Assembly (NCBI GenBank): GCA_036788195.1
Contig: DAIQNX010000008.1
Span: forward strand, 38,079 to 102,078
From: CALFXN01 sp937957815
GTDB lineage: Bacteria; Synergistota; Synergistia; Synergistales; Aminobacteriaceae
Direction of reading: 5' to 3'
Length of the DNA stretch: 64,000 nucleotides
In this document: positions 1 to 10,124 of the stretch, piece after piece
Position numbering within the stretch: the stretch's first letter is position 1
Layout of the letters: every line of letters starts with the position of its first letter
Notes under the pieces: generated by a model
What the model was told of the DNA's origin: nothing
The model's input: the letters and a program-made list of their open reading frames with translations, nothing else
The model's database searches: none
Translations under genes and position numbers: made by a program

Positions 1-1565
1 ATCTTCAGGATTTGTTGCTCTACGTCACGCAGGGGGTGTCGCAATACGCGCACAGGGCCCGCGCGCTCGGCGCCATTGACAAGGACGTCGACGTCTTCGT
101 GACGGAGGCGCTCTTCACGACGATCACGAACGTGAACTTCGACGAGGAACGCATCGAGGGGCTCATCCGGAAGGCCGGTCAGATTCGCGACCGCGCGAAG
201 GCGCTCTACGAGGACGCGTGCCGCAAGGCCGGAAAGACGCCCGAGACGCTCGGCGGCCCGGCGACCGTCGCGATCCCCGCGACGCGCGACGCGATGATGA
301 CCGAAGCCGCGAAGCACGGCGTGGCGGCGGGCGAGGAAAAATGGGGCGAAGTCGTCCAAGGGCTCCGGTATCTCATCCTTCTCGGCCTCAAGGGAAGCGC
401 CGCGTACATCGACCACGCGCACGTCCTCGGGTTCGACGACGACGCGATCTACGGGTTCTTCCACGACTTTCTCGACTATCTGACCTCGGAGTCCTACACC
501 GTCGACGGGCTCGTCGGCCGGGCGATGGACGCCGGGAAATGGAACGTCGCCGTCATGGAGCTTCTCGACCGCGCGAACACCACGTCCTACGGACACCCGG
601 AACCCACGAAAGTCCTCGTCACTCCGGTCAAGGGCAAGGCGATTCTCGTCTCGGGACATGACCTCAAGGATCTCGACAAGCTGCTCCAGCAGACCGCCGG
701 CAAAGGCATCAACGTCTACACCCACGGCGAGATGCTTCCGTGCCTCGCCTACCCGGGACTCAAGAAGTATCCGCACCTCACAGGCAACTACGGCGGCGCG
801 TGGCAGAACCAGCGCGAGGAGTTCGACGCCTTCCCCGGCGCGATCCTCATGACGACGAACTGCATCCAGAAGCCCAAGGATTCCTACAAGGGCCGGATCT
901 TCACGACGGGGCTCGTCGCCTGGCCGGGCGTCACGCACATCGGACCGGACAAGGACTTCACGCCCGTCATCGAGGCGGCGCTCGCAGCTCCCGGATTCGC
1001 CGAGGACGCGCCCGCGCACGAAATCATGATCGGCTTCGCGCGCAACGCGGTCATGAACGCGGCCGGAAAGGTCATCGAACTCGTCAAGGCCGGAAAGATC
1101 CGCCACTTCTTCCTGATCGGCGGCTGCGACGGCGCCAAGCCGGGCCGGAGCTACTACACCGACTTCGCGAAGGCCGTGCCGAACGACTGCGTGATCCTGA
1201 CGCTCGCGTGCGGCAAGTACCGCTTCAACAAGCTCGACTTCGGCGCCATCGACGGCATCCCGAGGCTTCTCGACTGCGGCCAGTGCAACGACGCCTACTC
1301 GGCAGTCCGGATCGCCCTCGCGCTCGCCGACGCCTTCAAGACCGACGTCAACGGCCTGCCGCTCTCGCTCGTGCTCTCGTGGTACGAACAGAAGGCCGTG
1401 TGCATCCTGCTCTCGCTGCTGCACCTCGGCATCCGCAACATGAAGATCGGTCCGAGCCTTCCGGCCTTCGTCAAGGAACCCGTCTTCAAGGTGTTGCAGG
1501 AGAAGCTGAACCTCCAGCCGATCACGACGGTCGAGAAGGACCTGGCCGAGATCCTCGGGAAGTGA
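1..1565 (+). CDS. hcp: Hydroxylamine reductase / hybrid cluster protein, 5' end cut by window edge
   Basis: The reading frame is open to the left edge; the first visible residues read LQDLLLYVTQGV, which in Hcp lies about 35-40 residues after the start. The N-terminal cysteines that bind the [4Fe-4S]/[4Fe-4S-2O] cluster are therefore outside the window. Ligands of the hybrid 4Fe-2O-2S cluster are all visible: H and E in GHDLKDLD...YTHGEMLP, then Cys in TTNCIQKP, GGCDGAKPGRSYY, LACGKYRFN and LLDCGQCNDA, and the E/K pair in SWYEQKA. The enzyme is cytoplasmic. In other bacteria it reduces nitric oxide or hydroxylamine and protects anaerobes from nitrosative stress. It is followed 5 bases later by a cupin gene. 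Identification is very secure; the physiological substrate is family knowledge. Confidence 0.96.
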   Translation, partial: LQDLLLYVTQGVSQYAHRARALGAIDKDVDVFVTEALFTTITNVNFDEERIEGLIRKAGQIRDRAKALYEDACRKAGKTPETLGGPATVAIPATRDAMMTEAAKHGVAAGEEKWGEVVQGLRYLILLGLKGSAAYIDHAHVLGFDDDAIYGFFHDFLDYLTSESYTVDGLVGRAMDAGKWNVAVMELLDRANTTSYGHPEPTKVLVTPVKGKAILVSGHDLKDLDKLLQQTAGKGINVYTHGEMLPCLAYPGLKKYPHLTGNYGGAWQNQREEFDAFPGAILMTTNCIQKPKDSYKGRIFTTGLVAWPGVTHIGPDKDFTPVIEAALAAPGFAEDAPAHEIMIGFARNAVMNAAGKVIELVKAGKIRHFFLIGGCDGAKPGRSYYTDFAKAVPNDCVILTLACGKYRFNKLDFGAIDGIPRLLDCGQCNDAYSAVRIALALADAFKTDVNGLPLSLVLSWYEQKAVCILLSLLHLGIRNMKIGPSLPAFVKEPVFKVLQEKLNLQPITTVEKDLAEILGK

Positions 1566-1570
1566 CGCCG

Positions 1571-1900
1571 ATGGCGAAGGAATCGATCGAAAAGGGAACG
1601 CCCTTCGACGTCGGGGGGCTGACGGCCTACCAGGTCGACTCGGTCGTGAGCCGGACGATCGTCGACCGACCCGCGGGAACCGTGACCTCGTTCGCGTTCG
1701 ACGAGGGGCAGGCGCTCTCGGAGCACACGGCGCCCTACGACGCGCTCGTCCTCGTGACCGACGGAAGCGTCGAGATCAGGATCGGCGGCGAACCCAAGAC
1801 GGTCTGCGCGGGGCAGGGGATCATCATGCCCGCGAACGTGACGCACGCGCTCGAGGCGCTCACGCCGTTCAAGATGACGCTCGTAATGATCCGGGCGTAA
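1571..1900 (+). CDS. Small single-domain cupin protein
   Basis: 109 aa. The ATG lies 5 bases after the hcp stop, so the two genes are almost certainly co-transcribed. The chain is one conserved beta-barrel cupin domain: a first motif around ALSEHTAPYDALVLVTDGS (the glutamate and histidine region of cupin motif 1) and a second around AGQGIIMPANVTHALEA (motif 2 with PxxxxHA). The metal-ligand set is thin but typical of small stand-alone cupins found next to hcp in anaerobes. A metal- or ligand-binding accessory or sensor role in nitrosative stress is inferred from position only; no catalytic activity can be assigned. Confidence 0.85.
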   Translation: MAKESIEKGTPFDVGGLTAYQVDSVVSRTIVDRPAGTVTSFAFDEGQALSEHTAPYDALVLVTDGSVEIRIGGEPKTVCAGQGIIMPANVTHALEALTPFKMTLVMIRA

Positions 1901-1911
1901 AGGGTCAACAT

Positions 1912-1956
1912 GACGCGACGGAATGCGGAAGATCCTTTCCCGCATTCCGTCGCGTC
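1912..1956 (+). terminator. Perfect 17-bp stem-loop after the hcp-cupin operon
   Basis: Arms at 1912-1928 and 1940-1956 are perfect reverse complements, with an 11-base loop. The hairpin starts 11 bases after the cupin stop. No clear T-run follows on either strand, so it may be a 3'-end stabiliser or a bidirectional terminator shared with the convergent gene ending at 2080. Confidence 0.65.
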
Positions 1957-2079
1957 GGCTCACGGTATCGAGTGGCGTCCGGTTTCAGACCGCTTCGCCG
2001 GTTTGGATGTTCAGACCGACTTCACGCTTTCCACGTCCTGGGGTTTCCGGAATATTCCGTGACACGATCCGGAGAGATA

Positions 2080-3153
2080 TCAGACGACGTACTTGTCGTT
2101 CGGATATTCGGAAAGATATCGGTCTCGCCTGTCAACGATCAATGTGACGACATTCTGCCCCTTCTTCATCCGCGAAGCGATCTTGAGCGCGATGGCGACG
2201 TTCGCTCCCGACGACATACCGCAATAGATTCCCTCCTCCGAGCACAGGCGATTGGCCATGTTCCTGGCCTCCTCGTCCGAAACGCGGAAGAAGACGTCCG
2301 GGTAACCGTCGTCGATCAGCTGTTCGAGGATTGACTTCTCGGTGACCCATTTTTCGAGCCCCATCGCTTTCGCGACATCCTTCTTGAGACGGGAGATCCG
2401 GAAGTCTCCCCTTTTGCCCTCGGATTTTTCCATTTCGATGTACTCTTCGCTCCCCCCAGGGACGACTCCGAATACCATCTCCGGTTTTATACCCCTTTCT
2501 CTCATCGCCAGGCACATGCCGTACAGAGACGCTCCGGAACTTGCGGAACAGCCGATGGCATCCACCTTCCCGTCCAACTGATCCGCGATTTCGCGTCCGA
2601 TCTCGGTTTGTCCCCTGTAGTTGGCATTGTTATATATCTGATCGACCCATACCGTGTTCTGATTCCGCTCTTCTTCGAGACAACAGTCTCTTTTCGCGGC
2701 GATGACGTGGGGGAGATCTTTATGCTTCTCTACAAAGTCTGCGAGAAGATCCTCCGGGAGATACGCTTCCGGGTCGCTGGAAACTTCCACTTGCGGCCCA
2801 TAAGCCTGGACAATCTTAAATCTTGCATCAACTTCCTTGGCAAAATAATACCTATACAGGAACAGCTTGGATTTATACCCCTTGGCTGCACACACAAGCG
2901 CCACGGCCGGGGCGGTGTTTCCCGCAGACGCTTCGACAACCGTCCCTCCGGGAGAGAGTTTTTTTCCGTTCCAGGTGTCTCCTCTCTCGGCCGACTCCAC
3001 CATGGCCAAAGCCATTCTGTCCTTATAGCTGCCGCTCGGATTCAAATATTCCAATTTGACAAAAACATTGGCTTCGATACCGCTGCCCAGTTTGTTCAAT
3101 TTCAAGAGTGGCGTTTTCCCGATTGCCTCAAGAATGCTATTGATATATTTCAT
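2080..3153 (-). CDS. Divergent PLP-dependent cysteine synthase / beta-substitution family enzyme
   Basis: 357 aa from the ATG at 3153, preceded by a GGATGGAG ribosome site; the open frame extends 9 codons further upstream without such a site. It is a fold-type II PLP enzyme of the CysK/CBS family. The PLP lysine is in NPSGSYKDRMA, the substrate loop reads ASAGNTAP where CysK has TSGNTG, and the C-terminal GMSSGANVA is typical. The phosphate-binding glycine loop, usually GTGGT, is replaced by ASSGAS. These changes argue for a substrate other than O-acetylserine plus sulfide, for instance a beta-replacement or elimination reaction on another beta-substituted amino acid. It is the last gene of the peptide-transport/racemase operon. 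Family secure, reaction unknown. Confidence 0.85.
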   Translation of the reverse strand: MKYINSILEAIGKTPLLKLNKLGSGIEANVFVKLEYLNPSGSYKDRMALAMVESAERGDTWNGKKLSPGGTVVEASAGNTAPAVALVCAAKGYKSKLFLYRYYFAKEVDARFKIVQAYGPQVEVSSDPEAYLPEDLLADFVEKHKDLPHVIAAKRDCCLEEERNQNTVWVDQIYNNANYRGQTEIGREIADQLDGKVDAIGCSASSGASLYGMCLAMRERGIKPEMVFGVVPGGSEEYIEMEKSEGKRGDFRISRLKKDVAKAMGLEKWVTEKSILEQLIDDGYPDVFFRVSDEEARNMANRLCSEEGIYCGMSSGANVAIALKIASRMKKGQNVVTLIVDRRDRYLSEYPNDKYVV

Positions 3154-3189
3154 AGTGAATCTCCATCCTTTCTCTATCAATTAAGAAAT

Positions 3190-4344
3190 TTAATTATTAA
3201 CTGCAAGTGTGCCGTTCTTCAGATAGAAACGGGGTATTCGCGACGTAAGTGTGGCCGTAACCTCGGAAACAGAGGCGGGGTACAGCTCGGCATAGTGGTA
3301 CGCGTATTGTTCCGTTCCGTTGTCTTTGCCGAAGATCGTTACGATGTCGCCCTCCGCTGCGTCCGGGATGTCGGTAATGTCGAGGATCGAATAGTCGCAG
3401 CAAATTTTCCCGATGATCGGAGCCCTGCATCCGTGAAGAAGCATGCTCGCGCGGTTGGAAACGCTTCTCCTCAGGCCGTCGGCGTATCCGATCGGGACAA
3501 TGGCTATGGTTGTCGGGCGCGACGTCGTGAATGTCGCGTCGTAGCTCACGCACGTCCCCTCGGGAATCGCTTTTTTCTGTATGACGCGCGATTTCAGGGA
3601 CACGGCCTGCGATACATCGAACAAATCCGAGAGTTCCGGTTTTGTTCCCATATACAGAACGCCGATACGAACGAAGTCGTAACTGTACTCCGAAAAAGAC
3701 GACAGCGTGGAAGAGCTGAGGCAGTGCGCCTTGATATCCGGCTTCGATTGCTTGAGGCGCGGGACGATCGAAGCGAAGAGTTCCAGTTCGCGACGTTCCA
3801 GCTCGCTGTGTTCCCCGGATGAAGAATTCGATGTGTGCGTGTACACGCCCACCGTATCGAGCCCCGGGAGCGAGAGAATATCACGAATTTCCGCCTGTGC
3901 CCTTTCTTCTCTGCCTCTGACGACGATTCCCAGACGACTCAGACCGCTATCGATTTTTATGTGCCCTTTCAGTTTTCTTCCTGTCGGGGCGATGATATCC
4001 GACAAGACTTTCCCGTGATGAAGATCCGCGAAAGTGACGTGAAAGTTGTTCTCGACGGCCAGGACCGCATGTTTGGGATGTATCGGGCCGAGAATGAGGA
4101 TATCCGCGCGTATGCCGTTCTCCCTGAGTTCCATAGCCTCTTCGACCGTCGCGACCGCAAGAACGGGACAATGAAGAGCCTCGAACACCCTGCCAAGCTC
4201 CACTGCGCCGAGCCCATACGCGTTTGCCTTTATAACTGCAATAATCTCGCAATTCTTGGCCAATTTTTTTTCAATATTTACATAATTTTGTTTTATAGCG
4301 TTTAAATCTATTTCAAGCCATGTTCTGTTATCTTGATATCTCAT
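3190..4344 (-). CDS. Alanine-racemase-family PLP enzyme (amino acid racemase)
   Basis: 384 aa from the ATG at 4344, which has AGAAGG seven bases upstream; a GTG at 4362 overlapping the upstream stop is the alternative. Fold-type III racemase: PLP lysine in AVIKANAYGLG (usually KADAYGHG), an N-terminal TIM-barrel domain, VRIGVLYMG, the C-terminal catalytic tyrosine in VSYDATFT, and a beta-domain motif GKICCDYSILDIT where standard Alr has GR(V/I)CMDQ. In Alr these residues interconvert L- and D-alanine. The altered motifs and its place between a peptide ABC transporter and a beta-substitution enzyme suggest a catabolic or broad-specificity racemase rather than the cell-wall Alr. The substrate is not determinable from sequence. 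Confidence 0.87.
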   Translation of the reverse strand: MRYQDNRTWLEIDLNAIKQNYVNIEKKLAKNCEIIAVIKANAYGLGAVELGRVFEALHCPVLAVATVEEAMELRENGIRADILILGPIHPKHAVLAVENNFHVTFADLHHGKVLSDIIAPTGRKLKGHIKIDSGLSRLGIVVRGREERAQAEIRDILSLPGLDTVGVYTHTSNSSSGEHSELERRELELFASIVPRLKQSKPDIKAHCLSSSTLSSFSEYSYDFVRIGVLYMGTKPELSDLFDVSQAVSLKSRVIQKKAIPEGTCVSYDATFTTSRPTTIAIVPIGYADGLRRSVSNRASMLLHGCRAPIIGKICCDYSILDITDIPDAAEGDIVTIFGKDNGTEQYAYHYAELYPASVSEVTATLTSRIPRFYLKNGTLAVNN

Positions 4345-4358
4345 ATTTGGCCTTCTCT

Positions 4359-5327
4359 TCACTCGTGAACGGAATCGATTTCTTCAGCCAGATGACACGC
4401 AACGAAATGCCCCTCGCAAACCTCCCGAAGAACGGGAGGCGATTGCGTGCAGATGTCTCTCGCATAGGAACATCTCGGGGCGAAACGGCAGGCATCCGGA
4501 GGGTCGATGGGAGACGCCAGCTCACCCCTCAGGATGATGCGCCTGCTTTTGTCTTCCTTTTTTATCTTCGGAATGGCTGATATCAACGCCTTTGTGTATG
4601 GGTGATAATTTTTCATGAACAATTTTTTTGCATTTGTTTTTTCTACCATCACACCTAAATACATAACGGCTATATCATTTGAGATATGACGTACTACGGA
4701 TAGATTGTGTGTTATGAAAACATACGTCAGATTCCGTTCTTTCTGCAGATCCTGCATCAGGTTTAAAATCTGCGCCTGGATGGATACGTCCAAAGCCGAA
4801 ACAGGTTCGTCGCAGACGATGAATTTCGGATTCAACGCGAGCGCCCTTCCAATGCCTATGCGTTGTCTGCGGCCTCCATCCAGCTCGTGAGGATAGGAAT
4901 TTTCCAGACGCGACGCCAATCCGACCGTCTCCATGATTTCCACGACTCGATCTCTGAGCTGGGACTTGTTCCTGCAGACGTCATAGATTTCCAGGGGTTC
5001 TCCGATGAGCTGACTCACCGACATTCGCGGATCGATCGAGGAAAACGGATCCTGAAATATGATCTGCATGTCCTTGCGGAGTTCGTGGATCCGCTCCTTC
5101 GGCGCGTCGCTTATTTCCTCCCCTTCAAACCATATCTTGCCTCCGGATCGATCGAGAAGGTGCAGAATAACGCGGCCGAGCGTGGACTTGCCGCAGCCGG
5201 ATTCTCCGACGACGCCAAGAGTGCATCCCTTCGGGACATCAAAAGAAACTCCGTCCACGGCATGAAGCAGTCCATATTTCGTGGGAAAATACTTCTTAAG
5301 GTCCTTTACGGATAAAAGGGCATCCAT
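4359..5327 (-). CDS. Oligopeptide/dipeptide ABC transporter ATP-binding protein (OppF/DppF type)
   Basis: 322 aa from the ATG at 5327, with GAGGAGGGG upstream. The order is Walker A GESGCGKST, Q-loop IFQDPFSSIDPRMS, a degenerate signature LDGGRRQRIGIGRAL (usual LSGGQ), Walker B FIVCDEPVSALDVS, H-loop VFITHNLSVV. The C-terminal extension contains CRFAPRCSYARDIC, the Cys motif that binds a [4Fe-4S] cluster in Opp/Dpp ATPases. It pairs with the neighbouring DppD-type ATPase to power peptide uptake. It starts 20 bases after that gene's stop, and its own stop overlaps the possible GTG of the racemase. The LSGGQ-to-LDGGR change is a mild oddity. Confidence 0.95.
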   Translation of the reverse strand: MDALLSVKDLKKYFPTKYGLLHAVDGVSFDVPKGCTLGVVGESGCGKSTLGRVILHLLDRSGGKIWFEGEEISDAPKERIHELRKDMQIIFQDPFSSIDPRMSVSQLIGEPLEIYDVCRNKSQLRDRVVEIMETVGLASRLENSYPHELDGGRRQRIGIGRALALNPKFIVCDEPVSALDVSIQAQILNLMQDLQKERNLTYVFITHNLSVVRHISNDIAVMYLGVMVEKTNAKKLFMKNYHPYTKALISAIPKIKKEDKSRRIILRGELASPIDPPDACRFAPRCSYARDICTQSPPVLREVCEGHFVACHLAEEIDSVHE

Positions 5328-5347
5328 ACATCGCCCCTCCTCTCGTT

Positions 5348-6313
<966 letters not shown>

Positions 6314-6330
6314 GTGAACACCACCGTCGA

Positions 6331-7200
6331 CTATTTGTTCAATCTCGGGTCCAAAGCATCCCGCAAGCCGTCTCCGAGATAATTGAGAACGAACGTCAAC
6401 AGGATTATCGCGAGACCGGGAATGATGGACATGAACCACGCGGATCTGAGGTAAGGCCTTCCAGCCGAAATCATCAGCCCCCATTCGGGCGTCGGAGGCT
6501 GGACGCCCATTCCTATGAAGCTGAGCGAAGCGCTCAACAGAACGATCTGGCTGGCCCCAAGGCTGAATTCCACTATGATTGGCGCAATGGAATTCGGGAG
6601 AATGTGCTTCAATACAATTCTCTTGTCATCGGCTCCGATAGCGATCGCCGCTTCGATAAATTCCTGGTTCTTCACCGTGAGCGCCTGCGCTCTGGCGATC
6701 CTGGCGAAGTTCGGAATGGATGTGACGCAAAGGGCGATGATCATGTTTGTGATATTGACTCCAAGGACGGCGATGATGCACATAAGGAGCGTCATCGTGG
6801 GCATTCCGATGATTATGTCGAGAGTCCGCATGATGATATTGTCCAGTTTCGAGAAGTACGCCGCGATCAGTCCCAGAGAAACGCCCAGGATCGAAGAGAT
6901 CGTTATGCAGCCAAGTCCGATGAACACGGTGTACCGACTGCCGTAAATGATCCGACTCAACACGTCTCTTCCGAAATTGTCCGTTCCGAAAGGATGTTCC
7001 ATACTGGGGGACTTGAGGACGTTGGCGTAATCCTGCTTGGCGTAATCATAGGGCGTGATGTACGGAGCGAAAATGGCTGCGATGACGAGGAGAACGACTA
7101 CCACCAGGCTTATCATCGCCCATCGGTTCATTTTCAGTTTGCGCCAAACGTCTTTCATGGGACTATTGCCGCGACGATTGAGGGAATCCTTGAGACTCAT
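6331..7200 (-). CDS. Oligopeptide/dipeptide ABC transporter permease (OppC/DppC type)
   Basis: 289 aa with an N-terminal membrane segment (about residues 28-48), the DppC-type motif HPFGTDNFGRDVLSRI, and five further hydrophobic helices. The cytoplasmic coupling loop EAAIAIGADDKRIVLKHILPN is the EAA motif that docks on the ATPases. The ending GDGLRDALDPR is typical. The ATG lies one base after the stop of the DppB-type permease, with a GGAGGG site inside that gene's end, so translation is coupled. Confidence 0.96.
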   Translation of the reverse strand: MSLKDSLNRRGNSPMKDVWRKLKMNRWAMISLVVVVLLVIAAIFAPYITPYDYAKQDYANVLKSPSMEHPFGTDNFGRDVLSRIIYGSRYTVFIGLGCITISSILGVSLGLIAAYFSKLDNIIMRTLDIIIGMPTMTLLMCIIAVLGVNITNMIIALCVTSIPNFARIARAQALTVKNQEFIEAAIAIGADDKRIVLKHILPNSIAPIIVEFSLGASQIVLLSASLSFIGMGVQPPTPEWGLMISAGRPYLRSAWFMSIIPGLAIILLTFVLNYLGDGLRDALDPRLNK

Positions 7201-7201
7201 G

Positions 7202-8167
7202 TCAGTGCCCTCCAGAACTCTGGCTGCGTTGAGGCTTCTTTATTTCGTACATGCTTCGTATGCGCGGATCGACAAGCCCGTAGAGCAAATCGACGAGAAA
7301 GGTTATAACGATGCAGTTCAGGCAGATCCATACCACGCCGCCCTGCACAACCGGATAGTCCTGGAAAGTGACGCTATCGAGAATGAATTTGCCAAGCCCC
7401 GGAAGCGCGAATACCGTTTCGACCAGTACGGCTCCTCCGAGAAAACCGCACAGTTTGATCCCGACCGTGGTCAATATCGGGATGAGCGCGTTTCGCAATG
7501 CATGGTTGACGATAACATTCAGCTCGCTCTGCCCCTTTGCCCGCGCGGTGCGAACATAATCCTGGCGGATGACCTCGAGCATGCTCGAACGCGTCATACG
7601 CATTATCGACGCGCTGCATTGAAGCCCCAAAGTGAACACGGGCAGTATCCAGTACTTGATGCCGTAACTTCCCGTAGCCGGCAACCAGCCGAGCCACAGT
7701 GAAAAGAGCAGAACCAACACCATGGCAATCCAGAACGATGGCGCCGACGCTCCAAAAAGAGAAATTGTCGTAAAAATACGATCGAACATCGAATATTGTT
7801 TTACAGCCGAAATAATGCCGACGGAAACGCCTATTATGACTCCAAGAGCGGTACTCCCGAAAGATAAGGTCAGCGTCGTCGGATAACGCGCGAGAAGCTC
7901 GTTGAACACGGGCCTCTTGCTTCGATACGACGCGCCGAGATCTCCGTGCAAGAAACCCCACATGTAGCGTCCCAGCCTCACGATATACGGATCGTCCAGC
8001 CCCAGTTTTTCGTGAATATCCCTGACGGCTTCTACGGTCGCGCCTTCCCCAAGCAACGATATTGCGGGATCGCCCGGGACAAAATACATCAGCGTGAAAA
8101 TGATCGTCACGCTCGCAAGAAGAACCAGGAACATTGAAATCAACCTGCGCAATACATACTTGACCAT
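7202..8167 (-). CDS. Oligopeptide/dipeptide ABC transporter permease (OppB/DppB type)
   Basis: 321 aa. The N-terminal MVKYVLRRLISMFLVLLASVTIIF segment, PGDPAISLLGEGATVEAV, the EAA coupling loop around VRTARAKGQSELNVIVNHALRN, and the terminal YGLVDPRIR match the DppB/OppB subfamily. GGAGGTCCTGA precedes the ATG. It is separated from the binding-protein gene by a 129-base spacer that carries a strong hairpin, so permease expression is probably lower than that of the binding protein. Confidence 0.96.
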   Translation of the reverse strand: MVKYVLRRLISMFLVLLASVTIIFTLMYFVPGDPAISLLGEGATVEAVRDIHEKLGLDDPYIVRLGRYMWGFLHGDLGASYRSKRPVFNELLARYPTTLTLSFGSTALGVIIGVSVGIISAVKQYSMFDRIFTTISLFGASAPSFWIAMVLVLLFSLWLGWLPATGSYGIKYWILPVFTLGLQCSASIMRMTRSSMLEVIRQDYVRTARAKGQSELNVIVNHALRNALIPILTTVGIKLCGFLGGAVLVETVFALPGLGKFILDSVTFQDYPVVQGGVVWICLNCIVITFLVDLLYGLVDPRIRSMYEIKKPQRSQSSGGH

Positions 8168-8238
8168 TCAGGACCTCCATGATGTGCTTCGATGCATGAG
8201 AGAAACTACCCGGCACATGCGGCCGAAACTTCAGGCTG

Positions 8239-8285
8239 GTGAGGGGCGGAGGATCGGCCCCGCCGGCCGACCTTCCGCCCCTCAC
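8239..8285 (-). promoter_or_regulatory. Intercistronic stem-loop between binding protein and permease
   Basis: Positions 8239-8259 pair with 8265-8285 (21 bp with one G:T pair and one mismatch) around a five-base loop. On the minus strand it begins 11 bases after the stop of the binding-protein gene and precedes dppB. No T-run follows. Such hairpins are known to stabilise the upstream mRNA or partly terminate transcription, giving an excess of binding protein over the membrane parts. Confidence 0.7.
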
Positions 8286-8296
8286 TCTACCCCGCT

Positions 8297-9856
8297 CTAT
8301 TGATCTCGATGGACGTACTGAAGATAATGATGCTCGTACGAGCGGGTGATCTTGAATCCCTTTATGTTTTCCTTGACAGCCGCATTGAGTTCCTTATGCC
8401 AGAGAGGGACACAGACATGGTTCTTCATCAGCAGAACGATGGCGTTGCGATAGAGTGCATACCTCTCTTCATTGTCCAGCGTTACGAATGACTTCGATAC
8501 GATGTCCTGAAATTCCTTGTTATTGAATTTGCAGATGTTGTAATTCACGTTTGAAGGCATAAACTGAACCAACGATCTGTCCGCCTCGAAATCCGCCGCG
8601 GAGAAACCGTAGATCGTCAACTGCGCCTTTCCGGCGAGAATATACGCGTTCCAGGAGCTGCTTTCCATGATATTGACCTTGAGTTTTATCCCTACCTCTG
8701 CCAGCTGGGCCTGAAAAACCTCAGCCATGTCGCAGCGCTCCTGCTGACTGCTCGGAACTACTATTTCAAGCTCGATTCCATTGGCATATCCCGCTTTTTT
8801 GAGACACTCCCTGGCTTTCGCAACGTCTCTCTTCGGAAAGAACTCCTTTGCAAGATTCGGGTTGCTGCCTTTGATTCCCGGGCTCACCCAGTCGACGGCC
8901 GGGGCGCCGAAATTACCGTACGCCAGCTTGACGGCGGCCATCGCATCGACCCCATACCATACGGCCTGACGGACAAGATCGTTATCCAGCGGAGCCATGG
9001 ACGTGTTCATGAGAAGATGCGAAGTGTTGGTCCCAAGATCCGAAACCATTTGCACTCCTTTTACTGCCCTGACGCTTTCGATGTTTCGCGCGCCGATGTC
9101 GTACACGATGTCGGCTCCGCCTGATTCGGCCTCGATGGCTCTGCTGGCGCTGTCGCTGATAAAGCGCATGACAACCTTGTCGAAATGGGGTTCGCCCTTT
9201 CTCCAGTACGAATCGAAGGCCTTCAGGAGCACCTGATCTCCCGGAGAATACGAAACGAACTCGAAAGGCCCCGTCCCGACGCAAGCTCCCTTGAGAAAGT
9301 CACCATTCGCCTCTTTGTATGCCCGTTCGCTCATGATGCCCGCCGCAGGATTTTCGAGCAGAGGGACCTGCGTCGCAATCGGTCCCTTTGTTACGATTTT
9401 GATGGTGTAATCATCGACAACCTGACATTTGTCTATATCTACGTTTGAAAGCTCCTGCATTGCGGGTAGTTTTTTATCGATTACGCGCTTAAACGTAAAA
9501 TAGACGTCTTTCGCTTTAAGCTCGTCTCCATTGTGAAATTTCACGCCTCGCCTGAGATTCATTACAATTGTTACATCATTTTCGTATTTGTAGCTTTCAC
9601 AGAGCCAAGGAATTATCTTGTAGTCCTTGTCGTAGATAAACAATGTTTCATAAATATTTCTGGTAACCTGATAATGTGTCTGCGCGTCGGAGTCGTTCGG
9701 GTCCAGATTGGCCGGATCAGCGGCAACGACGACGGTCAACATGTCGGCTCGCCGCTCTTCCGAGAAGGCTCCCGTTTCAAAGAATCCCACCAGAGCCGCC
9801 AAAGCGATTACGGCACACAACAACACGCGGTCCATTCGTTTCTTTCCAGATCTCAT
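8297..9856 (-). CDS. Extracellular solute-binding protein family 5 (peptide/nickel type)
   Basis: 519 aa from the ATG at 9856, which has AGGAGGGG eight bases upstream; an in-frame ATG at 9886 lacks a site. A signal peptide covers about residues 1-33 (positively charged MRSGKKRMDR, hydrophobic core, cleavage near GAFSEE); no lipobox cysteine is seen. The mature part follows SBP_bac_5: LTVVVAADPANLDPND, LRRGVKFHNGDELKAKDVYFTFKR, GTGPFEFVSYSPGD, and DNDLVRQAVWYGVD. It captures peptides or similar ligands in the periplasm and delivers them to the permeases encoded downstream. First gene of the operon. Ligand unknown; linked racemase and beta-substitution enzymes hint at peptides or amino acids containing D- or modified residues. 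Confidence 0.95.
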   Translation of the reverse strand: MRSGKKRMDRVLLCAVIALAALVGFFETGAFSEERRADMLTVVVAADPANLDPNDSDAQTHYQVTRNIYETLFIYDKDYKIIPWLCESYKYENDVTIVMNLRRGVKFHNGDELKAKDVYFTFKRVIDKKLPAMQELSNVDIDKCQVVDDYTIKIVTKGPIATQVPLLENPAAGIMSERAYKEANGDFLKGACVGTGPFEFVSYSPGDQVLLKAFDSYWRKGEPHFDKVVMRFISDSASRAIEAESGGADIVYDIGARNIESVRAVKGVQMVSDLGTNTSHLLMNTSMAPLDNDLVRQAVWYGVDAMAAVKLAYGNFGAPAVDWVSPGIKGSNPNLAKEFFPKRDVAKARECLKKAGYANGIELEIVVPSSQQERCDMAEVFQAQLAEVGIKLKVNIMESSSWNAYILAGKAQLTIYGFSAADFEADRSLVQFMPSNVNYNICKFNNKEFQDIVSKSFVTLDNEERYALYRNAIVLLMKNHVCVPLWHKELNAAVKENIKGFKITRSYEHHYLQYVHRDQ

Positions 9857-9985
9857 TCCGTCTTCCCCTCCTCTTGTGTTGTCCATGGAGCTCCGTCAAC
9901 CAAAAAACTCGACACAACGTCATTCCGAAAAACCCACATCCAAAATATGTTTTACACGAATGCGTATGAAGGCAACGACTTAGAT

Positions 9986-9991
9986 ATTATA
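9986..9991 (-). promoter_or_regulatory. Possible -10 element of the peptide transport operon
   Basis: A perfect TATAAT on the minus strand in an AT-rich stretch about 130 bases upstream of the binding-protein start. No good TTGACA lies 16-18 bases upstream, which would fit activation by the divergent LysR protein. Confidence 0.45.
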
Positions 9992-10124
9992 AAATGAATA
10001 TATTAATGCAGTCATGATTTCCAATTTTACTATTAAATATTTATGAAAAAAGCAATTCCATTTTAGATCGGCCAGAAAATATTTAGAGATCTAGGCGCAT
10101 ACACAAGTTATCAAAGTATTGGTA

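Noticed and set aside
2080..3153. Calling the CysK-family gene cysK.
   Set aside because: The substrate and phosphate-loop motifs differ from true O-acetylserine sulfhydrylases and there is no cysE nearby.
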